From Lactococcus paracarnosus (GTDB lineage Bacteria > Bacillota > Bacilli > Lactobacillales > Streptococcaceae), in NCBI RefSeq assembly GCF_006770285.1, contig NZ_CP017195.1, positions 868,001 to 932,000 on the forward strand: DNA of 64,000 nucleotides, given 5' to 3'. How positions within the stretch are numbered: position 1 is the stretch's first letter; every line of letters starts with the position of its first letter. The position numbers and the translations under genes are program-made. Shown piece after piece: positions 26,866-34,234 of this stretch. The notes under the pieces are model-generated. The model was not told the origin of the DNA, did not search any database, and saw nothing but the letters and a program-made list of their open reading frames with translations.

Positions 26866-26919
26866 ATTTTCCCTTTGGATATTGATTAAAGTCACTAAAT
26901 CGATTAGACGTCGTTAGCA

Positions 26920-27588
26920 TCATATTTTAAATTCCACTATTTTTGAAACGACTATATGAGAGCCATCAGTAGTAAAAGTCCAACGCTGTTTAAAGCATCT
27001 TTTTGATTTATTACCTTTAATGATTGATTTTGTACGTTTGTCTCTTACAAAATCAATTGCACGGAATGAGATATCTATTTCAAATTTTGAATGATTTATT
27101 TCCTTATAACGACTTAACCCCTCTATTTTGACCTCTAGCGTCCTATTTACTCTATTTTTTTTAGCATAAGTCTCAAGTAGTTTACAATGTTTATGATAAA
27201 GTTGGTCCTCGTATAAGTCAGAAACTGGATAAAGATCACCATTATCCCAAGCATTCTGAATGTTAATGAAATTATCTTTTATTTTTTTAGAGAGTGCTCT
27301 ATCCTTTATGGTGCTACCTTTTTGGTAACGGTTACGTTTTACAAAAAATAGGATAAAACAAATTAAACCTATCCAAAAAATGACTGGTATCAAAAACCCA
27401 ATTAAAGAATTAGTAAATAAATACTTGCCGCTGTTATGTCTGACACCATGAAATCCGCCACCATGAAAACCTCCACCGCCATGAAAACCTCCAGCAGTTG
27501 CAGAAACATGTGGGGCATACCTAAAAATAAAGAGTATCATAAGCAAAGTACCACATATTTTTTTCAATCTATTAAACACAATAAGCAT
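26920..27588 (-). CDS. Tim44-like domain membrane protein with Gly/His-rich segment
   Basis: A 222-residue protein: hydrophobic N-terminal segment that could be a signal peptide (LLMILFIFRYAPHVSA), a Gly/His repeat (GGFHGGGGFHGGGFHG, about residues 33-48), a membrane segment (SLIGFLIPVIFWIGLICFILFFV) and a C-terminal domain (about 100-222) with the Tim44/MBA1 look: NIQNAWDNGDLYPVSDLYEDQLYHKH, then strands ending in a W-T-F-T pattern. Bacterial members are uncharacterised. The Gly/His stretch may bind metal. GGAGGTATGC precedes the ATG on the minus strand. Confidence 0.75.
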   Translation of the reverse strand: MLIVFNRLKKICGTLLMILFIFRYAPHVSATAGGFHGGGGFHGGGFHGVRHNSGKYLFTNSLIGFLIPVIFWIGLICFILFFVKRNRYQKGSTIKDRALSKKIKDNFINIQNAWDNGDLYPVSDLYEDQLYHKHCKLLETYAKKNRVNRTLEVKIEGLSRYKEINHSKFEIDISFRAIDFVRDKRTKSIIKGNKSKRCFKQRWTFTTDGSHIVVSKIVEFKI

Positions 27589-28093
27589 ACCTCCTTTACG
27601 ATGAGTCTATATATTCCCATTATCATAGCATATTATACCAAAATATGTCTATGAACATATATGATCATCATGATCGTTAAAGTTAATATCTGACCATGAG
27701 AGGGCTAGACACTCCCCTAATTGTACCCCATAGCTTAGTATCCGTTTTTTTTGAGGTTATCAGGTATCAGATAGCATGAGCAAGAGCACATTGACGCTTA
27801 CTAATGCAATTAGATTAAAAAAATAACAAATTTTAGGTTTCGCTTGACACGACAAAAATTAAAATATACAATAATATCATAAGGTAAGCGCTTTCTTTTT
27901 AAAAAGGGAACTCAATATGTAGCTGATGCTAGGTAATACAAGTAAATTGACTACATATATGAATTACGGTATAGCCACTTTAAAAGTGATTAGCAGAAGC
28001 GATTTTTGAGAAATAAGGACACATGTTTTTTAGAAATTGATAAAAAGATGGTTGCAATTAAAAAGAGCTGTTGGGAAATTTAATGGAGGTTTG
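27589..28093 (+). promoter_or_regulatory. Intergenic region with the promoter of the toxin-like locus
   Basis: About 500 bases without a gene. TTGACA (27844-27849), 17-base spacer and TACAAT (27867-27872) form a good promoter toward 28094. The last ~115 bases belong to a direct repeat shared with 32815 onward. Confidence 0.6.
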
Positions 28094-28190
28094 ATGAAAA
28101 AGAAAGCTAAACTGGTCTTACTAATCATGATTATTTTATTTTTAGGACTGTGTACATTTTTTGTGTTTCAAAGACAAGAAAAAACAAAAG
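27980..28190 (+). repeat. Direct repeat, leader copy A of the toxin-like locus
   Basis: 211 bases that recur almost unchanged at 32815-33024 (one base shorter there). The repeat covers upstream DNA, the ribosome site and the first ~30 codons, including the membrane anchor. It marks duplication of the leader or a recombination point for cassettes. Confidence 0.9.
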
Positions 28191-28522
28191 AGTCAGATCT
28201 AAAAATAAATAAATCGTCAGAGAGTAAAACAAATAAAAAGGCAATCACAAAAGAGCATGCTAAAGTTGGTTCAGATCATGAACAGAAAGGCGGCATATTG
28301 ACTGCTTCAGAAGAAAAGAAAAACATCGCTGAGTTCAAAAAGGACATCATCTCTAACGGCTTATATATTAATTTGGCTGGTACTTTAGAACCCGCTAACG
28401 AAAAAAATGTGATAGATATCGAGAACAAAATTAAAAATCCAGTTATACAAGATGTTGAAAAAGATGGCAGGATAATAAAAGTCTTAACTGATTCGGCAGA
28501 ACAGACAGAAGGTGAAAAATGA
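28094..28522 (+). CDS. Membrane-anchored leader protein of the toxin-like locus
   Basis: A 142-residue protein. A single N-terminal membrane segment (KLVLLIMIILFLGLCTFFVF) is followed by a Lys/Glu/Ser-rich, predicted helical exported part with no recognised domain. GGAGG lies 4 bases before ATG 28094. It ends in an ATGA overlap with the next gene's ATG (28519), so the two are coupled. The first ~32 residues are nearly identical to the start of the protein at 32929, showing that the same anchor is joined to different bodies. Possible role: tether or escort for the peptidase/toxin protein. Confidence 0.7.
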   Translation: MKKKAKLVLLIMIILFLGLCTFFVFQRQEKTKESDLKINKSSESKTNKKAITKEHAKVGSDHEQKGGILTASEEKKNIAEFKKDIISNGLYINLAGTLEPANEKNVIDIENKIKNPVIQDVEKDGRIIKVLTDSAEQTEGEK

Positions 28523-28561
28523 GAATTAGAAAAATAGGTATGCAAGTTGTTCTGTTAATAG

Positions 28562-29995
28562 GTGTTAGGATTCGGCTTTAGTGATAATAACTTTGGCTAC
28601 TCACCTGGATTAAATTCGATTATTAAATCAGAGTTTACTGGTCCTGAGTATTTGGTAAATTGGAGCAGTCCAAATGCTTACCAAACTTATTTATCTAAAA
28701 GCAAGAACTTTAACTATGATTTCTTCTCTACGACCGATAATGCCATACGAAAAGATCTTGGTAGATACTTACCAAGTTTAACAATCTATAATATCCGCCA
28801 AAAATCTGAACCAGAGAATGCATCTCCACAATTTAAGCCCACTACCCCGAGTGTTACGCCACCAGTAAAAACAGCTACTTACAATACAAATAATAATTTT
28901 GGCATAAGAGAAACCCAGAATCAAGAACCTTGGTGTTCATCATATGTAGAAGCTGCGGCAGTTAATGCATTTCGTAAAGCAACTGATGTCCCTGTCACTT
29001 CTGCTCAGATATTGATGAAATTAAATAGACCAGGGTTATCAGATGATGAATTGAAAAAAGTTTCAGGGACGACAATTGCGGATAATGCCAAAAAAATAAA
29101 AGATAATTATAACATTGGTGTGACGATTGTGGATAGAGCACTGAGCTTTTCTGAGGTCAAAACAGAAATAGATTCTGGTAAAATTGTTCAAATGGACGCT
29201 TATAATATTAATGCAACGACACCAGAAGATGGTTATGGTCATGCGTTGGCTATTGTTGGCTATGTCACACCAAATGATGGTGACATGAGTAAGTCACCTT
29301 ACTATGAGATATGGAACCCATGGTGGAATAGCACTTTTTATATCCCTGCTAATAATGAGACATTCAGATTGGCAGGAATAGACTATAAGTGGACAAGAAG
29401 CTGGTATAATTGGAGGCAAGATGGTGTGGGTTCTGTTGCTAAAAAAGTAGAAACTCAACCTGTTACAAGTATGGGGAATCCGAATGCAGGAAAGCTTCCT
29501 GCATTACCCCAAAATTCGCTACTAGCGAAACAAAATAAATATTCTATTTTGGCACTGTCTCCGCTACGTGATATAATGACGGAGCAGGTCACTACGTTTG
29601 GTAGGGAGACTAGCATACAAAGTGCTACTTCAGGTTTCACTTTTGGTTACGCCTTTAGTAAAGGTGGTAGTGAATTTATGAGAGCTAAGAAAGACCGTAC
29701 TGTAAAGATAACTAAAAACATGAATAAGGCTAAAGGATTTTCAGATAGTGTTGATGATATTATCTCAGCCAGGAATCAAATAGCAGGATTTGGTATAGGT
29801 ACCGCGTTATTTATGACGGTTTATATTGCGTTGCAATTTATTCCTGTGGCAAATTGGATTGGCGATGGGGCATTGTCTCTTATTAGTCTGATTACAGGAG
29901 GAGGTTTTTTTCTGGATTCAGCTAATCTAGCAAAAGAAATGTATAACTATTATATGGCTTCTCAGAGTGCAAATATTTTATTTAGTGATTTATAA
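28562..29995 (+). CDS. C47-like cysteine peptidase fused to a hydrophobic-hairpin C-terminal domain (toxin-like), signal peptide out of frame
   Basis: 477 residues from GTG 28562, which has no ribosome site. Residues ~105-275 resemble staphopain-type C47 peptidases: QEPWCSSYVEAAAVNA (Gln and Cys), YGHALAIVGY (His) and YEIWNPWWN (Asn). After a junction QPVTSMGNP (~300) comes a C-terminal domain with MTEQVTTFGRETS, YAFSKGGSEFMRAKK and a long hydrophobic hairpin (GIGTALFMTVYIALQFIPV, then LSLISLITGGGFFLDSANL). The same junction and domain pattern recur at 33045-33602. The natural start is probably ATG 28519 (signal-like MRIRKIGMQVVLLIG), overlapping the previous stop, but one extra base near 28563 breaks that frame; corrected length 491. 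Followed by a small membrane protein gene whose ribosome site overlaps its stop. Pore-forming toxin role is inferred. Confidence 0.7.
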   Translation: MLGFGFSDNNFGYSPGLNSIIKSEFTGPEYLVNWSSPNAYQTYLSKSKNFNYDFFSTTDNAIRKDLGRYLPSLTIYNIRQKSEPENASPQFKPTTPSVTPPVKTATYNTNNNFGIRETQNQEPWCSSYVEAAAVNAFRKATDVPVTSAQILMKLNRPGLSDDELKKVSGTTIADNAKKIKDNYNIGVTIVDRALSFSEVKTEIDSGKIVQMDAYNINATTPEDGYGHALAIVGYVTPNDGDMSKSPYYEIWNPWWNSTFYIPANNETFRLAGIDYKWTRSWYNWRQDGVGSVAKKVETQPVTSMGNPNAGKLPALPQNSLLAKQNKYSILALSPLRDIMTEQVTTFGRETSIQSATSGFTFGYAFSKGGSEFMRAKKDRTVKITKNMNKAKGFSDSVDDIISARNQIAGFGIGTALFMTVYIALQFIPVANWIGDGALSLISLITGGGFFLDSANLAKEMYNYYMASQSANILFSDL

Positions 29996-30004
29996 GGAGA
30001 AAAG

Positions 30005-30277
30005 GTGCGAGTCAAAATTATCATTTCCAATGTTTCAAGTTTTATATTTAGTTTGTTGTCTATGATAGTCAAGGGTAAATATGCGCTTTCCAATAGTTTG
30101 TGGCTAAGTATTCCCTATTCATTTTGTGCGCTTTTACTTGCCTTGTATTTACTTTTAAACTATGATAAAAATTTATCATTTTGGGCACCAAAAAATAAAA
30201 AGCAAGAGATGAATTTCATATTCATTTCTGGTGGTTGTATAATTTCATTACTAGTATCAGCAATCGGTAGGTGGTAA
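30005..30277 (+). CDS. Small membrane protein, candidate immunity protein 1
   Basis: A 90-residue protein with three predicted membrane segments (IIISNVSSFIFSLLSMIV, SLWLSIPYSFCALLLALYLLL, MNFIFISGGCIISLLVSAI). GTG start 30005; its AAGGAGA ribosome site overlaps the stop of the peptidase/toxin-like gene, so expression is tightly coupled to it. Small multi-segment membrane proteins directly after pore-forming bacteriocins usually give self-protection; that is the basis for the inference. No sequence family recognised. Confidence 0.6.
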   Translation: MRVKIIISNVSSFIFSLLSMIVKGKYALSNSLWLSIPYSFCALLLALYLLLNYDKNLSFWAPKNKKQEMNFIFISGGCIISLLVSAIGRW

Positions 30278-30284
30278 AGTAATT

Positions 30285-30419
30285 ATGGGACTTCTTACAC
30301 TTTCAGGGATAACTGGGGGGGCTTACAGTCTGCGGACGTTTATCCAACATTTAAAAACATATTTAGGTGTGGAATCCACAATTAGAATAAAATTCACGAT
30401 GTGCTTGAAAAATGATTGA
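30285..30419 (+). pseudogene. C-terminal remnant of a second toxin-like module
   Basis: A 44-codon frame (MGLLTLSGITGGAYSLRTF...) whose Gly-rich turn resembles LITGGG and LTGGG in the two longer C-terminal domains. It ends ESTIRIKFTMCLKND, matching the end of the next remnant (ESTIRINFTMCLYN). There is no ribosome site before ATG 30285. It contains a run of seven G (30315-30321). Its stop lies just before a candidate immunity gene, the same order as the complete module. Confidence 0.5.
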
Positions 30420-30426
30420 GGTTGCA

Positions 30427-30771
30427 ATGGAAATAGATAAGCAAAAAATATATTCAACAATGCCTTTTCTGATCATTTGTGATATTTTACTTTTTATAAT
30501 ATCTAATCACCAATTTGATGGAAGAAAATTTGTTGAGATGATGATATACTTCTTTCTAATTATGCTACTTACTATGAATAGTAATATGGTGAACAAAACA
30601 TTGTATCCGAAACGGATAAAATATAAACAAAAAAATATAGCAGATACACTGTTGTTATTTGTTATTGCGATTATGATATGGTGTGATGTACAATTTTACT
30701 TTATATATTTAATAGTGTTAACATCATTCACGACAGGTTTTTGTATAAAAGTTTTTAAAATGAAAAACTAA
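30427..30771 (+). CDS. Small membrane protein, candidate immunity protein 2
   Basis: A 114-residue protein with about four membrane segments (MPFLIICDILLFIIS, EMMIYFFLIMLLTM, ADTLLLFVIAIMIW, FYFIYLIVLTSFTTGF). ATG 30427 is chosen since GAGG lies 5 bases before it; an in-frame ATG at 30412 overlaps the preceding remnant. It follows the toxin-like remnant 30285-30419, in the same arrangement as candidate immunity protein 1, but is unrelated to it in sequence. Confidence 0.55.
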   Translation: MEIDKQKIYSTMPFLIICDILLFIISNHQFDGRKFVEMMIYFFLIMLLTMNSNMVNKTLYPKRIKYKQKNIADTLLLFVIAIMIWCDVQFYFIYLIVLTSFTTGFCIKVFKMKN

Positions 30772-30913
30772 AGCATTAATTACAGAAGTTAGTTTATGCT
30801 GCAATGTTGAATTAATATCATAGTTAAAGTAGAAATAAGGCAACTGAAAAAATGTTAGCGAAAATATTTAGGAATAAGAATATTCTAAACTTAACATAAG
30901 AAGATTACTTTAG

Positions 30914-31039
30914 GGTGTTCAAATTATCAGGTTTTGGAATATCAAAATCTGGTTTATTCGCTATTTGGGTACTTTAATAGCATATCTTCAAGCAGAGTCA
31001 ACAATACGAATAAATTTCACTATGTGTTTATACAATTAG
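30914..31039 (+). pseudogene. C-terminal remnant of a third toxin-like module
   Basis: An open frame without start, from 30914 to TAG 31037-31039, ending AYLQAESTIRINFTMCLYN. About 14 of its last 20 residues match the end of the remnant at 30285-30419, and the DNA aligns too. It is directly followed by AAAGGAAA and another small membrane protein gene. I take it as a further leftover module end. Confidence 0.5.
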
Positions 31040-31197
31040 AAAGGAAAATGAGATGGAGAAAAAAAAAGCTTTTATACTTTTTCCTTTATGGACAATATAT
31101 TCTATATATTCTATATATTCTTTATATTTGAGAATTGGCTATTTGACGTTAAGTCAATTTATTAGAGTCAAAAACGTATAATTTTAATGTATTTATT

Positions 31198-32052
31198 TTA
31201 AGCGATTCCTTTTTCAAATTGATTAGGTGTAAGATAGCCTAAACTTTGATGGATTCGTTTTGAATTATAAAAGGCTTCAATGTACCAGAAAATACTCTGA
31301 TAGGCTTCTTCAAAGTTCTTATATTTAAATTGATACACCCACTCTCTTTTTAAATGTCCATGCCAAGATTCAAGACTGGCATTATGATAAGGATACCCCT
31401 TACGACTGAAGGAGTGGGTGAGTCCAGAATTTTTTATTGTCTCTTCATACTCATGACTCGTATACTGACTTCCTTGGTCAGAATGAAGAATAACAGCTTC
31501 TGGATAGTTTTGTGATTCCAATGCCTTAATCAAAGTCCTTTGTACTAATTCTACAGTCATTCGCTTGTCTAAATCCCAAGCAATGACTTTTTTAGTGTAA
31601 CGATCCATAATGGTTGAGAGATAAGCCCAGCCTTGTTGAGTCGGGATATAAGTAATATCGGTTGACCAAACCTTATTTTTCTTTGTAGGCTCATTTTGTA
31701 TGAGGTTCTTTCTTTTAATGCCATCCCTAACGGAGTGTCCTGGTTTAAATTTTTTAACGACGACTGACTTGATCTGAAGTTGTTTCATTATTTTTTGTAC
31801 GAGGTTTAACCCTACTTTTTCCCCTTGATTTAGTAAGAGGTGCTGAATCTTAGGTGCCCCATAGATTCCCCGATTCGCCTTGAAAAGTTGGACAATCTTA
31901 ATTGCCAAGTGTTGCCTCCGTAATTGAGTTTTGGAACGACGTCGATTGATCCGTTCATAATAACTTGATTCAGGGACACCAAGAAGTTGACAACTGAGCC
32001 TGACATTGAGTGCTAAAGTTTTAATGGTTTGAGTCATATCCGCAGCACTCAC
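31198..32052 (-). CDS. IS3-family transposase OrfB (DDE integrase domain)
   Basis: A 284-residue rve-type transposase. HTH_21 region RGIYGAPKIQHLL, then the DDE triad: Asp in WSTDITYI, Asp in LHSDQGSQYTS and Glu in NASLESWHGHLKREW, with the last motif followed by YNSKRIHQSLGYLTPNQFE. Usually made as an OrfAB fusion by -1 frameshifting; it overlaps orfA by 4 bases and the A-rich GAAAAAG near the orfA end is a plausible slip site. The frame is intact, so the element may be active. Confidence 0.93.
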   Translation of the reverse strand: MSAADMTQTIKTLALNVRLSCQLLGVPESSYYERINRRRSKTQLRRQHLAIKIVQLFKANRGIYGAPKIQHLLLNQGEKVGLNLVQKIMKQLQIKSVVVKKFKPGHSVRDGIKRKNLIQNEPTKKNKVWSTDITYIPTQQGWAYLSTIMDRYTKKVIAWDLDKRMTVELVQRTLIKALESQNYPEAVILHSDQGSQYTSHEYEETIKNSGLTHSFSRKGYPYHNASLESWHGHLKREWVYQFKYKNFEEAYQSIFWYIEAFYNSKRIHQSLGYLTPNQFEKGIA

Positions 32053-32309
32053 TTCTTTTTCTCGGCGAATATGGTCAATACTTTTTTTAAGATGTCTCGT
32101 TCTTCCTTAACTTTTGCTAGTTGTCTTTTTAATTCTAGAAAATCAGCTTTAGAAACTGAGCTTTCATTAGACTTAGAGTAGAGGTCGATCCATTTATAAA
32201 TTGTTGCAGGAGACACGCTGTATTCTTTAGAAAGCTGTGTAACGGATTGCCCAGAATGGTAGAAGTCAATAAGGGTTTCTTTAAATTCTTTTGAGTATCG
32301 TTTTTGCAT
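32049..32309 (-). CDS. IS3-family transposase OrfA (HTH domain)
   Basis: An 86-residue DNA-binding protein: helix-turn-helix (KEFKETLIDFYHSGQSVTQL, then SVSPATIYKWI) and a C-terminal leucine zipper-like helix (FLELKRQLAKVKEERDILKKVL). Its stop codon overlaps orfB in the -1 frame. Confidence 0.93.
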   Translation of the reverse strand: MQKRYSKEFKETLIDFYHSGQSVTQLSKEYSVSPATIYKWIDLYSKSNESSVSKADFLELKRQLAKVKEERDILKKVLTIFAEKKK

Positions 32310-32814
32310 GTTTTTTTCCTTTGTGTAAATTATACAATAATGACTCTAAGATTTAAGGATAACATCAATTGGGTAATCTTAGTATATTTAATAATGATAG
32401 TCGCATTTTCCTTTTTGTCGTACAATATATCTACTATAAAAAATAAAGTACCTTTAATAATCAAAAAAATATTTAAGAATAAATTTTTGAGAGATATATA
32501 TTATTTAATATTACTATACTTATTGTTTTTCCAGCCAGGCTTTATGTCAGATATCACGTTAATCAGTTTACATCTTATAAATATGCTTTCCATATCCATT
32601 TTAATTCTAATTTTATTAGGATATATAAAAAATCTACGTTCAAAAATGTAAATATAACCTATCCTTTGAAAAATAGCTGAAGAAGTGACCAATACCTGAT
32701 ACCATTACTATAAAAAGATATACATTTATAATATGTGTCTCTCAGACTGCAGAGTTTGAAGAATTAGTCAAGTATGCCAGAGATAATAATTATCTCTTAC
32801 TGAGTCTAATCATC

Positions 32815-33024
32815 TTAAAAGGGATTAACAGAAGCGATTTTTGAGAAATAAGGACACATGTTTTTTAGAAATTGATAAAAAGAAGGGTGCAACTAAAAAG
32901 AGCTGTTGGGAAATTTAATGGAGGTATGATGAAAAAGAAAGCTAAACTGGTCTTACTTAGCATGATTATTTTATTTTTAGGACTGTGTATATTTTTTGTA
33001 TTTCAAGACAAGAAAAAACAAAAG
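32815..33024 (+). repeat. Direct repeat, leader copy B
   Basis: Near-identical to 27980-28190. A single A is missing in the CAAG at about 33004-33007 compared with CAAAG in copy A, which puts the anchor out of frame with the following domain. Confidence 0.9.
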
Positions 33025-33602
33025 ATAAAAATGTTGGCAATCAACCTGTTACAAGTATGGGGAATCCGAAGGCAGTGGTCAATAAACCTATAATTGCAAA
33101 AAATCCAGTGTTGATCGGTAGCACTTTCTATGCTAGTATTTATCTAAATAACTCGAAAGATGTGATGACACAGCATGTAAGTCAGTTTGGTAGAGAAACA
33201 ACGGCAGATGGTATAGGTGCTAAGTATGGTTATGCAATAAGTACAGGAAATGATGCAGGGAGATTTATCCGAGTTAGAAAAAACGACTCAAAGAAAAAGA
33301 GTAATCGGCCGGCTCTTTCTGAATGTCTAGAATTCTCGGAAGCGGTAGATGGTTTAAATCAAGATAAAGCTCATTTTTTGGCCTATGGATTAGGTACAGC
33401 AGCTGTTATGGAGCTTATAACAATAGCAATAGGAGTGCCTGCCTTTGCACTAGCTGCAATTATAGCAGAAATCATAGGGGGACTAACTGGCGGTGGCTTG
33501 GGTGCAAGTTCTGCAGTTGGCTTAGGTCTTCTAGTTAAGGCATATTGTGATAATTCAAATGTTGCAGCATCCAGATATAATAGAATTAAGGATTGTGTTT
33601 AG
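32929..33602 (+). pseudogene. Second anchor plus toxin-like C-terminal domain, frameshifted by one base
   Basis: ATG 32929 (after GGAGG) opens the same anchor as at 28094 (MKKKAKLVLL...). Restoring the missing A gives one 224-residue protein: anchor, short KDKNVGNQ linker, then PVTSMGNP and the C-terminal domain (DVMTQHVSQFGRETT, YGYAIS, and a Gly/Ala-rich hydrophobic hairpin AFALAAIIAEIIGGLTGGGLG). Compared with 28094-29995, the leader body and the C47 peptidase are absent and the anchor runs straight into the junction. As it stands the C-terminal domain could only start at ATG 32985. Followed by a small membrane protein gene. Confidence 0.7.
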
Positions 33603-33606
33603 TAAA

Positions 33607-33975
33607 ATGAAAAAAAATTACCCCATAATTATGATTTTACTTCTCTTATCACTTTTATGTATATGCATATACATGTATTGGTTTCCAACTCTATTTTTTC
33701 AAAAAAGAGACTACCAGTCTTTTACCGAGTTACTAGAGGATTCACACAAACGAACTCTAATATCAAATTGTATCTCTTTAGGAGCTATAGTAATAGCAAA
33801 AATAGTGCTGCGCTATATTGATTTTTATGGTAAAAAAGTCTTTAAGAAAGAGACACATATAAGTTATAGGGTCCAGTTATCTAGATGTATACTACTGAGT
33901 CAATGGATATGTAATGGTGCTTTGATAGCAAGTATATTATCAGTTTTAACTTCAATTGCAAATGTTATAAAATAG
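33607..33975 (+). CDS. Small membrane protein, candidate immunity protein 4
   Basis: A 122-residue protein with about three membrane segments (YPIIMILLLLSLLCICIYMYW, LISNCISLGAIVIAKIVL, LSQWICNGALIASILSVL) and a basic loop. ATG 33607 comes 4 bases after the stop of the second toxin-like gene, with no clear ribosome site, so coupling to that gene is likely. An earlier in-frame ATG at 33547 lies inside the upstream gene. Unrelated in sequence to the other candidate immunity proteins but similar in size, topology and position. Confidence 0.55.
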   Translation: MKKNYPIIMILLLLSLLCICIYMYWFPTLFFQKRDYQSFTELLEDSHKRTLISNCISLGAIVIAKIVLRYIDFYGKKVFKKETHISYRVQLSRCILLSQWICNGALIASILSVLTSIANVIK

Positions 33976-34008
33976 AAAAAGACTTCATGTCGTATAATTC
34001 TCGGATTA

Positions 34009-34035
34009 AAGACGAAGTCCTCTTGACTTTGTCTT
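34009..34035 (+). terminator. Hairpin at the end of the toxin-like locus
   Basis: AAGACGAAGTC and GACTTTGTCTT pair (one G-U) around a 5-base loop. A poor T tract makes it a weak terminator candidate. Confidence 0.4.
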
Positions 34036-34197
34036 CAATCTGACTTAACTACGTTTTTCATCATCAATAATGGCTACTAACCTTTGTATTATAGATTTTG
34101 TGAGTAATCGTTTAACTACGCTCATGTGTAAATCTGATGGGGCCTGGTGGGGTTCGTTATTTAAGAAATCGCTATGTACCGCCTTTTCAGTTATCCC

Positions 34198-34234
34198 TTG
34201 CGGTCTGGTGAGGTCGCATGTTATAATACAGTCA
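34198..34234 (+). promoter_or_regulatory. Promoter placed for a leaderless mRNA
   Basis: TTGCGG (34198-34203), 18-base spacer, TATAAT (34222-34227). The expected start is 34234, which is the A of the acetyltransferase ATG; no ribosome site is present. Confidence 0.6.

Larger units (their letters stand above)
31162..32350 (-). mobile_element. IS3-family insertion sequence
   Basis: About 1.19 kb with two overlapping minus-strand genes (orfA, orfB). The ends are related inverted repeats: TTAGAGTCA...GTATAATTT on the left, and the same order on the reverse complement of the right end. It is flanked by ATTTA at 31157-31161 and 32351-32355, a likely 5-bp target duplication. It sits in a membrane protein gene. 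Confidence 0.88.
31053..32651 (+). pseudogene. Candidate immunity protein 3, split by an IS3-family element
   Basis: Left part 31053-31161 starts MEKKKAFILFPLW after an AAGGAAAA site and includes three tandem 9-base units coding YSI/YSL. Right part 32351-32651 continues KDNINWVILVYLIMIVAFSFL and ends KNLRSKM. Removing the element plus one copy of ATTTA joins them in frame into a 134-residue protein with about four membrane segments. It follows a toxin-like remnant, as the other candidate immunity genes do. The right part alone also reads from ATG 32340 inside the element end. Confidence 0.7.

Noticed and set aside
31021-31131. Alternate frame MRWRKKK... over the start of candidate immunity protein 3
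   Set aside because: The other frame (ATG 31053) continues across the IS junction in frame, which is stronger evidence.
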